A DNA stretch of 64,000 nt from Monodelphis domestica (GCF_027887165.1 NC_077234.1:165009877-165073876); one strand, 5' to 3'. Counted from the first letter of the stretch, positions 1 to 12,145 are shown. Numbers and translations are program-made. The notes: a model not told the origin generated them from the sequence alone.

Positions 1-559
1 TTGCTAACTCCCCCTCTTTTTGGGGACACTGGACTTCTACCCCAGATAACAAGGCCCCTCATAATAGTAATAGCACCCCACCCCATTTTTAGTCACATAG
101 TCCCTGTCCCCAAGAAGGTATAAGAATCCAGAACCCTGTCTCCTAGGGGATGAATGTTTTCTCCTGCACTTGCCTCCTGCTCATTCAACTTGCATTCAAC
201 TTGCTAAATTTCTCTACTTTTAAGATTCCATTGGTGCCCTTCATTCTTGAGGCCCAAGTTGTCTCTCTAGCCCTCCAGCTCTCCCACAAGTTCATGTAGA
301 TCATTCCTGCTTTTTTCTATGTGGGGAATAGAGATAGCATGGATTCCACTCACAGAAGTACATCTTCCAGATAAGAAGTGTAGAAACTGAAACTTAAGAG
401 CAGTATATATAACCTTTTCCTCTTCTGATTGGTTGAAAAAAACATTATACAGATAAATGGGATGAAAAATATGTTTTACTCTGATTGGCTAGGACCAAAT
501 GAATATTTAGTATAATTAGGTATTACTGGCCTGCATTCTGGCTAGTTTCCATGTATAGA

Positions 560-700
560 TTGTAATTCTCTAATGACCAGCCAATGATGAACAAAGGGAG
601 GGACCATCTTTGCATAAGGGACCAGGATAAAAGGAAGACTATGAGACCACATTTTTCAGGATCACTGACTGTAACCCATGTAGCACTGACTTAAGAGTGC
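560..700 (+). promoter_or_regulatory. CCAAT/TATA promoter-like block, possibly from an old LTR
   Basis: CCAAT elements occur inverted near 432 and 481 and direct at about 578. They are followed by a GATAAAAGG TATA-like box near 625. The spacing is that of a polymerase II core promoter. The upstream 300 bases (a TATAAGAA box at 118 and a C-rich leader) have an LTR flavour too, but no ends or target duplication could be fixed. Confidence 0.22.
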
Positions 701-751
701 CTATTCTCACAAGAAATTGCTAAATTGTTTGAGTTGAGGTCGTAGGGTTCT

Positions 752-1012
752 TATAGCACAATAGTATTCCATTACCAACATATACCACAATTTGTCAGCC
801 ATTCCCCACATGATGGACATTCCCTCAATTTCCAATTCTTTGCTGCCACAAAAAGAGCTGCTATAAATATTTTTGTACAAGTAGGTCCTTTCCCCACCCA
901 CTTTTTTAATGATCTCTTTGGCATACAGACCCAGTAGTGGTAGTACAAGATCAAAGGGTATGACAGCTTTATAACTGCCAAGGGCCCAAAAGCCAGTAAT
1001 ACAATTTTTATA
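752..1012 (-). mobile_element. L1 3' fragment
   Basis: Matches the end of L1 ORF2 read on the minus strand: the strings CACAATTTGTCAGCCATTCC, GAGCTGCTATAAATATTTTT and ACCCAGTAGTGG recur in the L1 copies at 4170-4330, 6900-7060 and 20520-20660. Truncated at both ends. Confidence 0.75.
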
Positions 1013-1039
1013 CAATTACATGCAACAATTTTTCTCACC

Positions 1040-2510
1040 TACATCATAAACACTTTAGCTTCCCCACTGGTTTTCCTATTTCCCTTTTCAATAACTACTT
1101 ATTCTTAATTACCTTGAAAACTTTTTTGGGAATAATTTTTAGATTTCATTTATGTTGCATCAGCTTTGTAGTAGTTATGGGAAAGAATATCATATCTTTC
1201 CTTACAGCATAGCACCTATTACTGTACTTTTTCATTGCTTATATCTGTAAAAAAAATTCTGAATATTCTACAAGATGCCTTAATTCTGGCTAAATGTATA
1301 TATTGAGGTTATGAAGTTCTAATCCCAAAGGAGACAGGTATAAATTAGGATGTTAATCAGCTACTGCTCAACAAAAATTCAAAGAAAATTTAAAGGCTTT
1401 CAAGTTCCAAATGACAGTTTACCCATTTTTGGCATATTTAATACAATAAAAAAAGGCAATGAAATTCAGGAATGAAAAGCCATGTGCAGTTCATTTTTAA
1501 TATATATCCTATTATAAAAGACACTGTTGTTCATATTTTTATGCAATACATATGAATTACATTAATATACGCAATGCAGACAGATGCTATATGCCTCCAA
1601 AATATGGTTGCTTTCTTTTGGTAAATGATATTGACGGTCTTGCTTTATGAAACCCCAAATTTAATCTTATGCCATAGGAACTTGCCTTCAAGAAACTCCC
1701 TGGCTGACCCTTGCTCCAGACTGAATCATAAACCATCAAACATTCATTGAGTACCCTAGATAGGACTGAGCCAAGCCTCTATATAACCTGTCAGTTGCTC
1801 ATTCTTAGTTATACTCCTTAAGGGATAAATATAACCCCAAGTTCTTTCGTTTAGCCGAATTCCCATTATTGGTATTTTTCTAGATAGTCTTTCCAGAGTC
1901 CAGAGTGCTGACTCTGTGTGGTGTGTGTATTTCTGTGTGGTGGCCATAAGAACATTGTCTCCCTTGTCCTGATTAAAGACATGTTCTTTTATAACTGCTT
2001 TGGTGGTTCTGTGGTATTTTTTCCAGTTGACAATGTAGTCTACTCAAGGAGCTACCTTTGTATTTCTTTTCAGCCTAGGATAGTGGTGCTCCACCCTCTT
2101 AATAAATGTTTGCTCAGTTTAATTGAATCCACCACATACTAATTTTCTCATATATATCTCACTTTCTAAATCTCGCAATGGTATTATAAAACTTACAGTT
2201 TAGGTTAGCTAATCAAGTGGTCACTCCTATAAACTAAGTTTTATACAATAATGTCGGTAACTCAGTCTGGCTCAGTAAAAATCTTAAATTCCTCCCCTGG
2301 CTTGAGCTCTGCTGAGCTTTGCCTCATCTTAACAGGAATCAGGTCTCTACAATACTTTCAGGCCATCTCTACAATGTTACATGTTCTGTATATGTCCCGT
2401 CTCTCCTTTCCTGCTCCCTTTTTGGGGTTTTCTTCTCCACCTCCCACATTAGAATGTTAAGTTTCTTTCTAGAAGAGATGATTTTGCTTAGTTATTTTTT
2501 TTATTTCCAA
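1040..2510. other. Intergenic DNA without recognised features
   Basis: AT-rich sequence. A short ATTAAA plus GT-rich stretch near 1970-2030 and an AATAAATG string near 2100 look like polyadenylation-type motifs of old repeats. No family could be assigned and no credible ORF is present. Confidence 0.4.
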
Positions 2511-2514
2511 GATT

Positions 2515-2768
2515 TGGCAGTGGGGTGGCTTAGTAGGTAGAGGACTGGGCCTGGCATCAGTAAGAACGGAATTCAAATCTGACCTCAGGCACTTACCAGT
2601 CTGTGTGACCCTGGGCAAGTCACTTAACCCTATTGGTCTCACTTTCCTCATCTGTCAAATGAGCTGGAAATGGAACTGGCCAATCACTCCAGTATCTTTG
2701 TCAAGAAAACCTCAAATGGGGTCCCAAAGAATCAGTCATGACTGAAAATCACCGAACAGCAACAAATT
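2515..2768 (+). mobile_element. MAR1-like SINE
   Basis: tRNA-related head (GTGGCTTAGTAGGTAGAGGA), a core with GTGTGACCCTGGGCAAGTCA, the segment CACTCCAGTATCTTTGTCAA and an AACAGCAACAA tail. The tail type suggests mobilisation by an RTE LINE. Near full length. Confidence 0.8.
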
Positions 2769-2812
2769 TCCAGAGTTTAGCACAGTGTCTAATATGTAAT
2801 AAATGCCATATC

Positions 2813-2842
2813 CTATCTATCTATCCATCTATCCATCTATCC

Positions 2843-2890
<48 letters not shown>

Positions 2891-3111
2891 CTATCCATTT
2901 GTCTGTCTGTTTCTCTATCTTATTTCTCGTCCATCTTTATCTCTCTATCTCTATCCATCTATCTATCTTTCCATTTATCTTTTCATCTATCTATCTATCT
3001 ATCTATCTGTCTGTCTGTCTATCTATCTATCCATTTGTCTGTCTGTTTCTCTATCTCTATCTCTCATCCATCTCTATTTATATCTCTATCCATCTGTCTA
3101 TCTATCTTACC

Positions 3112-3183
<72 letters not shown>
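2813..3183. repeat. Compound (TATC)n / (TGTC)n / (CATC)n microsatellite
   Basis: About 370 bases of CTAT tetranucleotide with interspersed CCAT, CTGT and CTCT units, including two imperfect higher-order copies (a CCATTTGTCTGTCTGTTTCT phrase at about 2895 and 3031). Long leucine/serine/isoleucine/tyrosine ORFs here are translation of the repeat, not genes. Confidence 0.97.
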
Positions 3184-3185
<2 letters not shown>

Positions 3186-3189
3186 ATGA

Positions 3190-3700
3190 ATTGGCCATAT
3201 AGGTAGAAAGAGACTGAGTGGAGAACAGAATTATGAAAACTTTGGAAAGAGAAAGTACCTATAGAAGAGATTTGGAAAAGTGTCAAATGCTATGGTGAGG
3301 TAAGGAAGAAACCAGATTTGCAAACTGGTAAGTGTGAGAACATCAATTTCAGCTAAGTGAGGAAATTGGAAATCAGATTGCAAGGGGTTGAAAAGTGAGG
3401 AGAGAAAGTAAAGACAAAATAGTTTCTGCAGGTTTTTCCTCCCCTAGGAAGTTGTCTGTGAAAGGAAAGAGAACCATAGAATGAGTCACAAATTTTTTTT
3501 GAATAAGAGAATCTTGCATATAACTATAGGCACCAGAGAATTAGGCAGCAACTTGAAGGGGACTGAAAGTAGAGAAGGGAAGCAGGAATTGGGGGAGGGG
3601 AAGGGGAATTGCTATAGAAGACCTGAAAAGAAAACATCCAGGTAACAGAAGGATTAGCATCTTGGACAGAGAAATAGTCACCCCTTCTTCTGAGAATAGA
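3190..3700. other. Purine-rich intergenic DNA, nothing recognised
   Basis: GA-rich sequence with no repeat family, ORF or RNA gene that I can recognise. Confidence 0.4.
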
Positions 3701-3702
3701 GC

Positions 3703-4545
3703 TTTTTAAAATTTTTATTTAGAATATTTTTCCATGGTTACATGATTCATGATTCCTTTTCCCCCACTTTCTCCTCCTCCCAAAGCCGACAAGCAGTTCC
3801 ACTGGGTTATACATGTATCATTGTTCAAAACCTATTTCCATGTTATTCATATTTGCAATAGACTGATTCTTTAACATCAGAACCCTAATCACATTCCTAT
3901 CACACCACATGGTTAATCATGCATTTCTGGTTCCACAGTTCTTTCTCCGGATGTGGATAGTGTTCTTTCTCAAAAGTTCCTCTGGATTGTCCTGGGTCAT
4001 TGCATTTTTACTGGTAGAAAAGTCCATTACATTAGATTATGCCATAACATTTCAGTCTCTGTGTACAATGTTCTCGTGGTTCTGCTCCTTTCACTCTATA
4101 TCAATTCCTGGAGGTCTTTCCAATTCACATGGAATTCCTCCTTTTTTTTTCCCTTTCAGCACAATAATATTCCATCATTAACATATACCACAATTTATTC
4201 AGCCACTCCCCAATCAATGGACATCCCCTCATTTTCCCATTTTTTGCCACCACAAAGAGCGCAGCTATGAATATTCTTGTACATATCTTTTTCCTTATTA
4301 TCTCTTTGGGGTACAAACCCAGCAGTGGCATGGCTGAATCAAAGGGCAGGCATTCATTTAAAGCCCTTTATGCATAGTTCCAAATTGCCCTGCAGAACGG
4401 TTGGACCAATCCACAACTCCACCAGCAGCATTATTTGTCCCAATTATCCCATATCCCCTCCAACATTTCTCTATTTCCTTTGCTGTCATACTGGCCAATC
4501 TGCTAGGTGTGAGTTAGTACCTCTGGGCCAGTTTAATTTGCATTT
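3703..4545 (-). mobile_element. 5'-truncated L1 (3'UTR and end of ORF2)
   Basis: Minus-strand L1 3' end. The 3'UTR abuts the T/A-rich left edge and the ORF2 C-terminal region runs to about 4530. It is closely related to 52145-52884 (shared TTTTTCCATGG, TACATGTATCATTGTTCAAA, AAGTCCATTACAT). A diverged target duplication is possible: GAATAGAGCTT on the left and AAATAGAGATT on the right. Confidence 0.85.
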
Positions 4546-4741
4546 TGAAAATAGAGATTTCAAGTGGTTTTGAGATGTTAGAGCAAAGAGGAAGGAAACT
4601 TTGGGAGAATGACTTCCATTTTCTTAGTTTGCCTTTCTTTGTATCCCTAGAATCCATTAATAAATACTTATTGACTGAAATCTGGTGGGAGATTGGTTGT
4701 ATATGTGTATGCTTGGGGAGAGGGGCAGCACCACACAATAA

Positions 4742-4812
4742 ATAAATTAGCAGAGGCAGAACTTGAACCCAGTTCTTCTGGCTCCAGCTCCTTGCTCTTT
4801 CTACTATATTTC
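4742..4812 (-). repeat. MIR fragment
   Basis: GCAGAGGCAGAACTTGAACC followed by a TTCTGGCTCCAGCTCCTTGC type run matches the reversed head of a MIR SINE. Confidence 0.6.
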
Positions 4813-5559
4813 AACTAAAATACAAGCCCATTCATGGGTTCACTCAAATACAAACTCACTTTTTATCCCTAAAAATATAGTTGGACATCTTCTGACAAAA
4901 TTGAACGGTATTTTAACGTTTTTTTCTTTCAAAAACAAGAATAAAAAAATTATTCTAGAATTTTAAAAATTAATTCTAGAAAAATCTTTAGTTAATTGAT
5001 TTCCAAGTCAAACATCTTAAAGTACCTAAACCCAATCAATCTTATCATTCAAATAGAATGTGATCATACCGTAGTCTATGCTTAAACATGTTCAGCTTTT
5101 TTGGGGGAGAAGAAAAGCGGAAGATTTTTATCATATTGCCTCCCTCCTCCCCTTCTCCAGTCCCAAGGCGATTTCTAAAACCCATGATATGGGAAAGTGC
5201 TGGCAAACTCTTTGACCTAGGGCTGGGGAAAGGTGGAAATCATTTCCCATAAGCTTGAAGGCAAAGTCCTTTGAAGAAAGGGAGTGCCATAGTTAAGCAA
5301 AGGGGGAAAGTTTTCTCCTTCCATACCAAAGGGTAACCGAGTGTCCCTATGTGCTTTCATGTTTGTTTTTACACTCCTATCCCAAACCCCAACTGAACGC
5401 AAGACAGTTTTCCAAGCCGTGATCCCTCCCCACAGAGCCCTGCCACATCCCAGCTGTTAAACTCTCTTATTTCCTGGATAGAGTTGTAAATTGGCTAGGC
5501 AGGGTTAAACGGTAAGAAGAACTCTAGAGGAAACGCCTTTGAGAAGAGGAGAGACGAAA

Positions 5560-5945
5560 AGGAGATTTGTAAAGGCGTGGCTTCTAGGGCCGCCGGATCC
5601 GGAAGTGGTGGTTCTCCCCTCCAGCCCTACTCCTTCCCCTCACCTAAGTATGATGACGTGTCGGAGAAAGTCAATGCGGAAGTAGAGGGGGGGCGGCCGG
5701 GAACTAGAGTATGGGATTCAGTGGGTGTGTCCTAGTCTGTCTCTGAGGCACGGGCCAGCCAATCAGCGCCTGGGGTGCGCGTCAATCGCGTCTGCTAGTT
5801 CCTGGGAGTTCCGTGCATACTTTCAAGGAAATAAAAAAAAAACAAAACACTAAAACTCTTCTCCAGGTTTTAGTTGTAGCTCAGAAGGGGCGTGGTAAAT
5901 GGAATGTTTTGCGCCAGAGAAAGGGTTGGAAAGCGAGGGATTTTG
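5560..5945. promoter_or_regulatory. Isolated GC-rich promoter-like patch upstream of TM9SF2
   Basis: A short CpG-containing block about 9 kb upstream of TM9SF2. It carries an ETS site CCGGAAGTG (5599-5607), a CRE-like TGACGTG (5654-5660), a second ETS-like GCGGAAGT (5676-5683), a CCAAT box (5759-5763), GC boxes (GGGGGGCGG near 5690; GGGGCGTGG near 5888) and several CGs around 5775-5795. No convincing coding exon lies next to it. It may drive a noncoding RNA or an upstream gene, or be an enhancer. Confidence 0.5.
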
Positions 5946-5949
5946 CGGA

Positions 5950-6062
5950 TTAAATCTTAATTAATTAAGCCAAATAATTTACTAATTAACTTGATTTATT
6001 AAATAATTAAACCAATTAATTAAGGTTAATTAGATTAAGATTGGTTAATTGTTTTATTCAGA
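5950..6062. repeat. AT-rich TTAATTAA-type cluster
   Basis: About 110 bases made almost only of A and T, with repeated TAATTAATTAAG and TTAATTAGATTAAG. It directly adjoins the GC-rich patch at 5560-5945. Confidence 0.6.
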
Positions 6063-6084
6063 TTTTGAAGTGAAAGGTTGTGTT

Positions 6085-6330
6085 TCACTCCAGGTAAATT
6101 CATTTAACCCTGTTTAGCCTCAGTTTCCTCATCAGCAAAATGGACTGCATCATAACTAGCCTTTACATAGTTCTTTTAAGGGTTGCAAAGCACTTTACAC
6201 GTTATTATCTCATTTCTTTGCTGAGGTCCCTTCCAGTTCTAGATCTACAATAATATTAAATTTGGAAAAAATACATTTAATTTAATTCAGAAAACATTTA
6301 CTAAGCACTCACTATGTGTTGGACACTATC
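6085..6330 (+). repeat. MIR/THER-type remnant
   Basis: TTTAACCCTG, CTCAGTTTCCTCATCAGCAA and GCAAAGCACTTTACACG fit the core and 3' half of a MIR-like SINE. A second old fragment (TTACTAAGCACTCACTATGT) follows. Confidence 0.55.
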
Positions 6331-6649
6331 CTCTAAGTGGATTCAAAAAGAGGCAGAAAACATTTACACTACCCATCATAGGAGAATTCTTCTGATATCT
6401 GTTTACTACCTTTCAATTTAGCTATTTTTTTTAGGAATATTGACTTGGTTTCAAATTAGAAAATACATTTTAAAATATTATTAAATGTTAAAAATATTTA
6501 TTAAAAAGATTATTTTGAGTTCTGAATTCTCTCTCACCTCTTCCTCAATCATTGTGAAGGCAAGAAATGTGATATTTAGTGTATTGGGTAAAATACCCAT
6601 TGTTGTTTTTTTAAAAAAGCAAAAAAAATAAGTGAAAAAAAAATGCTTC

Positions 6650-9600
6650 TATCTGCACTCTTACTCCATCAATTCTTTCTCCGGAAATAAATAGCATTTT
6701 TCATCATAAATTTTTTGGAATTATCTGGAATCATTATATTGATCAGAATAACTTAAGTCATTCACAGGGTATCCTTACCATATTGCAGTTACTATGTACA
6801 ATGTTCTGCTGATTCTGCTCACTTCACTTTGCATCAGTTCATATATCTTCTCTGGTTTTTCTGAAACCATCTCGCTTTTGTCATTTTTTTATACTCCATC
6901 ACAATCATATACCACTACTTGTTCAGCTATTCCCTGATTGATGAGTATCCCCTTCAGTTTCTAATTCTTTGCCACCACAAAAAAAGCTTCTATAAATGTT
7001 TTTGTACATGTAAGTTATTTTCCTTTGTCCTAGGGATACAGACTGAATAGTGGTATTACTATATCAAAGGATATGCACAATTTAAAGTCCTTTTGGGCAT
7101 ATTGGCTCTCCAGAATGGTTGCATCTTCCCCAACAGGGCATTAGTGTTCCAATTTTCCCAGATTCCCTCTAACATTTGTCATTTTCCTTTTCTGTCATAG
7201 TATTCAATCTGATAGTTGTGAGTGGTAATTATGAGTTATCTTCATTTGTATTTCTCTAATCAAGAGGGATTTAGGACATTTTTAAATATAATTATCATTT
7301 TGATTTCTTTTCCAGAAAACTATTTGTTCATATCCTTTGATCATTTATCAATTGAGGAATGACTCATATTCTTACAAATTTGACTCAGTACTCTATGTAT
7401 TTGAGGAAAGCAACCTTTATCAGAGAAATTTCCTATTGAAGACCACTTCTCTTTCCCAGTTTTCTGTTTTCCTTGTAATTTTGGCTGCATTGATTTTGTT
7501 AGTGCAAAAATTTTAAAATTTGATGTAATCAAAATTATCAATTTTAAATCCTGTAGTGCTCTCTATCTCTTGTTTGGTCATTAATTTTTCCCTTATTCAT
7601 AGATCTGACAAATAAACTTTACATGCTCCCCTAATTTGCTTATGGTATCACCCTTATGTTTAAATCATGTACTCATTTTGACTTTCTCTTGGTAAGTGGT
7701 GCAAGATGTCGGTCTATGCCTATTCTCTGCCAGATTGTTTTCTAGTTTTTCCAGTAGTTTTTTATCAAATAGTGAATTCTTATTTTAAAAGCTTGGATGG
7801 AACACTAAATCATCATTATCTTTTACTACTGTGTTTTATGTACCTATTCTATTCCACTGATCTACCATTCTGTTTCTAAATCAGTACCAGAATGTTTTGA
7901 TTATTTATGCTTTGTAATACAGTTTGAGATCTGGTATTGCTAGGCTACATCCTTTCACAGTTTTTTTTTTTAATTGATTCCCCTCAATATTCTTGACCTT
8001 TTGTTCCTCAAAATAAATTTTATTACTTTTTCTAACTATATAATAATTTTTTGTAGTTTGATTGGTATGGCACTGAATAAATAAATAAATTTAAGTATAA
8101 TTGTCATTTTTATTGCATTAGCTTGGCCTACCAATAAATAATTAATAATTTCTCCAATTATTTATATCTGATTTTACTTGTATGAAAAGTATTTTGTAAT
8201 TATATTTTTATGGCTTCTGAGCTTCATGTGGCAGGTAACTTTCAAGTATTTTATATTGTCTAAGGTAATTTTAAATGGAATTTCTCTTTCTGCTGGATTT
8301 TTTTAGTAATATATAGATATGTTGATAATTTTTGTGGGTTTATTTTATGGCCTACAACTTTAATGAAGTTATTTTCAACTAATTTTTTAGATGATTTTCC
8401 AGGAGTCTCCAAGTATACCAACATATTATCTGCACAGAGTGGTACTTTTGGTTTTTTATTGCCTATTTGAATACCTTTGATTTCTTTTTTCTTGGCTTAT
8501 TGCAATATGTAGCATTTCTAGTATAATACTGAATAATAGTGGTAATAATGGGTATCCTTGCTTCACCCCTGATCTTATTGGGAAGGGGTCTTCATTCAGA
8601 TAATACTTACTGATAGTTTTATAGTGATACCATTTATTATTTTAAGGAAAGTTTCATTTATTCCTATGTTTTCTAGAGATTTTAATAGGAATAAGTATTT
8701 ATCAAGTTTTTTCTGCATTTATAGAGACAATCATATGATTTTTGTTGGTTTTTTATTGATATGTTCAATAATGCTTATAGTTTTCCTAATATTGAAGCAG
8801 CCTTGCATTTCTGTGTAAATTTTACTTGGTCATAGTATACTATCTTTGTGATATAGTGAATCTGGGGGCTTATCTCTTGTTGAAAATTTTTGCAGCAAAT
8901 ATTCATTAGGAAAATGGGTCTATAGTTTTCCTTCTCAATTTTTGTACTTCCTGGCTTATTAATTGTTTTTTAAATGTTTGGTAGAATTCACTTGTGAATT
9001 CATCTGGTCCTGGGGATTTTTTTGGTGAGAGGATCTCATTTATGCCTTCTTCAATTTCTTTTTCTAAGGAGTTATTTAAGAATTCTATTTCCTCATCTCT
9101 TAATCTGGCAATTTATATTTTTGTATTTATCCATTTCATATAGAATGTCAGATTTATTGGTATATAATTGGGCAAAATAGCTCCTATGAATTGCTTTAAT
9201 TTTATCTTCATTAGTGGAATTCACCCTTATAATTTTTGATACTGGTAATTTGGTTTTATTTCTTTTTTAAAATAAAATTATTCAAATTTTATCTGTTATT
9301 GTTGTTGTTGTTGTTTTTAAATAAAACTAGTTCACTGTGAAATGGCCTAATCATTTTGGAGAGTAATTTGGAATGATATCTAAAAAATTATAAAACTATG
9401 TATATCTTTTGACTCAGCAATACTACTATTAGGTTTGTTTCCTAAGGTGATTAAAAGAACTGGAAAAGAACCTAAATAGGAGCTCTCTTTGTGGTGGCAA
9501 AGAACTAGAAATTAAAAGGATGCCAATCAATTGGGGAATGGATAAACAAGTTGTGGCATATGATTATGATGAAAAACTACTGCACTATAAAGAAATTATG

Positions 9601-10018
9601 AGCAGGTTAATTTAAAAAGAACATGGAAAGACATGAAATTATGAAGAGTAACATGAGCAGAACCAAGAGAATATTATATGCAACAACAGGAATATTGTTT
9701 GAAGAATAATTTGTGTTTGCCCACTACCAGAGAAAGAACTGATAAATAGAAACAAACAAACAAACAAGACATAGTTTTATATATGTGTGTATATCAAATG
9801 AAGTCTTCTCTAGTGTGAGAATGAAGATACATGGGAGCTTTAGAGCAACAAATGCAATTTTTTAAAAGATTAAAAAAAAACAACTAACTAGTTCCTGTCT
9901 TATTTATTAGTTCAATGGCTTTCTTTCTTTCAATTTTATTAATCTCTCTTTTTGATTTTTCATTATATCTAATTGGGTATATATTTGGGGATTTAGGCTA
10001 TAAATTCTTTTCTTTTTT
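6650..10018 (-). mobile_element. Long L1 copy, 3'UTR and much of ORF2, decayed
   Basis: About 2.7 kb of minus-strand L1, broken by a plus-strand L1 (9334-9885) and bordered by a SINE. Recognisable ORF2 landmarks include the 3' end (TTTGCCACCACAAAAAAAGC, near 6970) and the reverse transcriptase centre. There, the bases for the canonical FADD motif (8425-8436) now read CADN on the minus strand. No long ORF remains, so the copy is dead. Confidence 0.85.
9334..9885 (+). mobile_element. 5'-truncated L1 inserted into the older L1
   Basis: Plus-strand end of L1 ORF2 and 3'UTR (AATTGGGGAATGGATAAACA, AACATGGAAAGACATGAAAT, ACATGAGCAGAACCAAGAGA) ending in an A-rich tail at 9872-9880. The 9-base string AACTAGTTC lies on both sides (9325-9333, 9886-9894) as a likely target duplication. 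The host L1 resumes on the minus strand beyond it. Confidence 0.75.
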
Positions 10019-10218
10019 TCCCTAAAACCCTTAACTTCTATCTTGGAGTCAATACTGGGTATTGGCTCCCAGGCAGAAGAACAGTAAGGGCTAGACAAAG
10101 AGGGTTAAGTGACTTGCCCTGGGTCCAAGGCTGGGAAGTGTCCAAGGTCAGATTTGAACCCAGGACCTCCTGTCTCTAAGCCTGAATCTCAATCGACTGA
10201 GCTACCCAGCTGCCCCCA
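10010..10218 (-). mobile_element. tRNA-derived marsupial SINE
   Basis: T-rich start, CTTGGAGTCAATACTGGGTA, GGTTAAGTGACTTGCCCTGG, AGATTTGAACCCAGGACCTC (tRNA B-box region) and GAGCTACCCAGCTGCCCCC (A-box end). The diverged duplication GGCTATAAATTCTT / GGTTATACATCCTT flanks it. Confidence 0.85.
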
Positions 10219-10382
10219 GGTTATACATCCTTAATATTCTCTGATTTTATGAGAGCCTTACACTTTATAACACCATTAAAGGGCAGAACTGGAAGGGATT
10301 TTAGCCATTGTCTAGGCCAAATTTCTCATTTTACAGGTGAAGAAACTGAGCCCTGGGAAAAAGGAAACCAGGGGTTTTTCCT

Positions 10383-10565
10383 TAAAGGAAACCAGGGGTA
10401 GCTAAGTGGCACTGGGGATAAAGGTCTGGAATCAGGAGGATCTGGCACTTTCTAGCTGTGTGACTCCAGCCAAGGCACTTAACCCTATTTACCTAGTCCT
10501 TGCCCTTTTGTATTTGATTGTTAATAAGACAGACAGTAAAGGTTAAAAAGAAAGAAAGAAAGAAA
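10383..10565 (+). mobile_element. tRNA-derived SINE, diverged
   Basis: Plus-strand copy (GGGGTAGCTAAGTGGCACTG, CTAGCTGTGTGACTCCAGCC) with the tail turned into a short (AAAG)n run at 10549-10564. Confidence 0.7.
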
Positions 10566-10739
10566 CCAGAGAGTTGGGGGTCCTAGCAGAGGAGGGAGAA
10601 CATTCCAGGCATAAGAACCAACCTGAGAAAATGCCTGGCATAATTAAAATCTACTAAGAGGGATTAGACTGAGAAATAATACTAATCATTATAATGCAAC
10701 CTAGAATGTGTTAAGTAGATAGGAAAGTCGATCATCTTG

Positions 10740-11370
10740 CATTTATTTTTTGAGTGTCTCTAATGTGCCAGGCATTGGGCCAAGTCTCAGGCATACAAAG
10801 AAAGACAAAAAAAATAGTCTCTGCTCTAGAGGAACTCACCATCCAAAGGGAGAAAAAAAATGGGAGGAATAACTATGTACAAACAAGTTATATACAAATA
10901 GGAAATCATCAGGAGAGGGAAGAATTGTAATTAAGAGATTGACTAAGACTTCTTTCCTTTAGGTGGGAAACCATTAGACTGAGAGGAGGAGGGAAAGCAT
11001 TCCAGGCATGGGGAACAGCCAGAGAAAATGCTAGGAACTGGAGATGGAGAGTTTTTCCAGAGGACAGCAAGAAGGCCAGCATCACTGGACCAAAGACTTG
11101 GGGCAGGTAGAGCCATCAGCATCCTATTGCAGTAGTCCATGCCGGAGAGGACAAGGGACTATTCAAGGGATGGAAGTGTGATGGGAGAAAGAAGAGCATC
11201 TTTAAGAGATGTTGTAAAGGTGAGATCAACAGACTGGATATGGGAGGGTGAGAGAGTGAGGAGTGAAGGATGACTCCTAGGTGGTGAGTCTGAGGGTTTG
11301 GGAAGATGGGGAATCATCTATACTCATGGGGAAGTTTGGAAGAGGAGAGAGTTTAGGAGGAAGAACATAT
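10740..11370. repeat. Ancient interspersed repeat, family not resolved
   Basis: Phrases such as GCCAGGCATTGGGCCAAG, GAAGGCCAGCATCACTGGAC, CTATTGCAGTAGTCCATGC and AAGGATGACTCCTAGGTGG are familiar from old mammalian interspersed repeats. I cannot name the family with certainty. Confidence 0.45.
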
Positions 11371-11884
11371 CTGCCTACCTAGATGGAGATAGTTTGCTTA
11401 CTTTGTGTTTTTGCCTTCTATAAGGGCTTAAAGCTTTGTTTGTTTGTTTTTTTGTTTTTTTTTTTTATTGCTGTCTTAGATCTGGCAGAGTACCCTGCTC
11501 TCTGTGAGCATTTACCAAAATTCCAAATAATTGAATTGCATTGACTTTAATCTTGTAGTTTTTAAATCTGCTTATCTTTATCTAGGCAAATTTCCCCTTC
11601 AAAACAGGCTAAGCACCTGTCAAATTTTGGTTATTCTGGAATAAAGAGATTTTGCAGTTTTTTTGTATAGAGAACTAAGGCACAGAGGGAGCTGTCCAAG
11701 GTGTGACTACTCTTTTGTTTCCATCTTTTTAATTTAATATTTTAATTTTAATTTTTTTGTTTCTCTTTCTTTAACAAAAACTAGTTTTTGCTCTAAGTCC
11801 TATTTAAATGGGTGCTATATATTAGCTATTATTACTTGCAATGACTCCAAGAAGTTCATTGCCACAAAAACACCTTTTAATATT

Positions 11885-12145
11885 TAGATTCTCCAGCTAT
11901 GAGCCATAGTAGATAATGCACCAAGCCTGAAGTGAGGAAGACTTGAGTTTAAGTGTGACTTTAGATACTTAAGCTATGTGACCCTGGGCAATTCATTTGA
12001 CTGCTGTTTGTTTCAGTTTTCTCATCTGTAAAATGAGGAGAAATAATGATATTTACCATGTAGGTCTGTTTGAAGGACTAAACTTAGCAGTGTCTGGGGA
12101 CATGGTAAGTGCTATATAAAGTTAGCTGTTATTTTATTATTGTCA
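11885..12145 (+). repeat. MIR/CORE-type SINE
   Basis: Near full-length old SINE: head with GAAGACTTGAGTTTAAG, TATGTGACCCTGGGCAATTC, TTTTCTCATCTGTAAAATGA and a 3' end GTAAGTGCTATATAAAGTTA followed by a TTATT-rich tail. Confidence 0.75.

Noticed and set aside
1-300. Possible LTR with a TATAAGAA box and C-rich leader at the left edge
   Set aside because: No paired end, target duplication or internal viral sequence could be seen, so it is not listed as an element.
2738-3202. Long open frames rich in Leu-Ser-Ile-Tyr
   Set aside because: They are the translation of the CTAT microsatellite in different frames.
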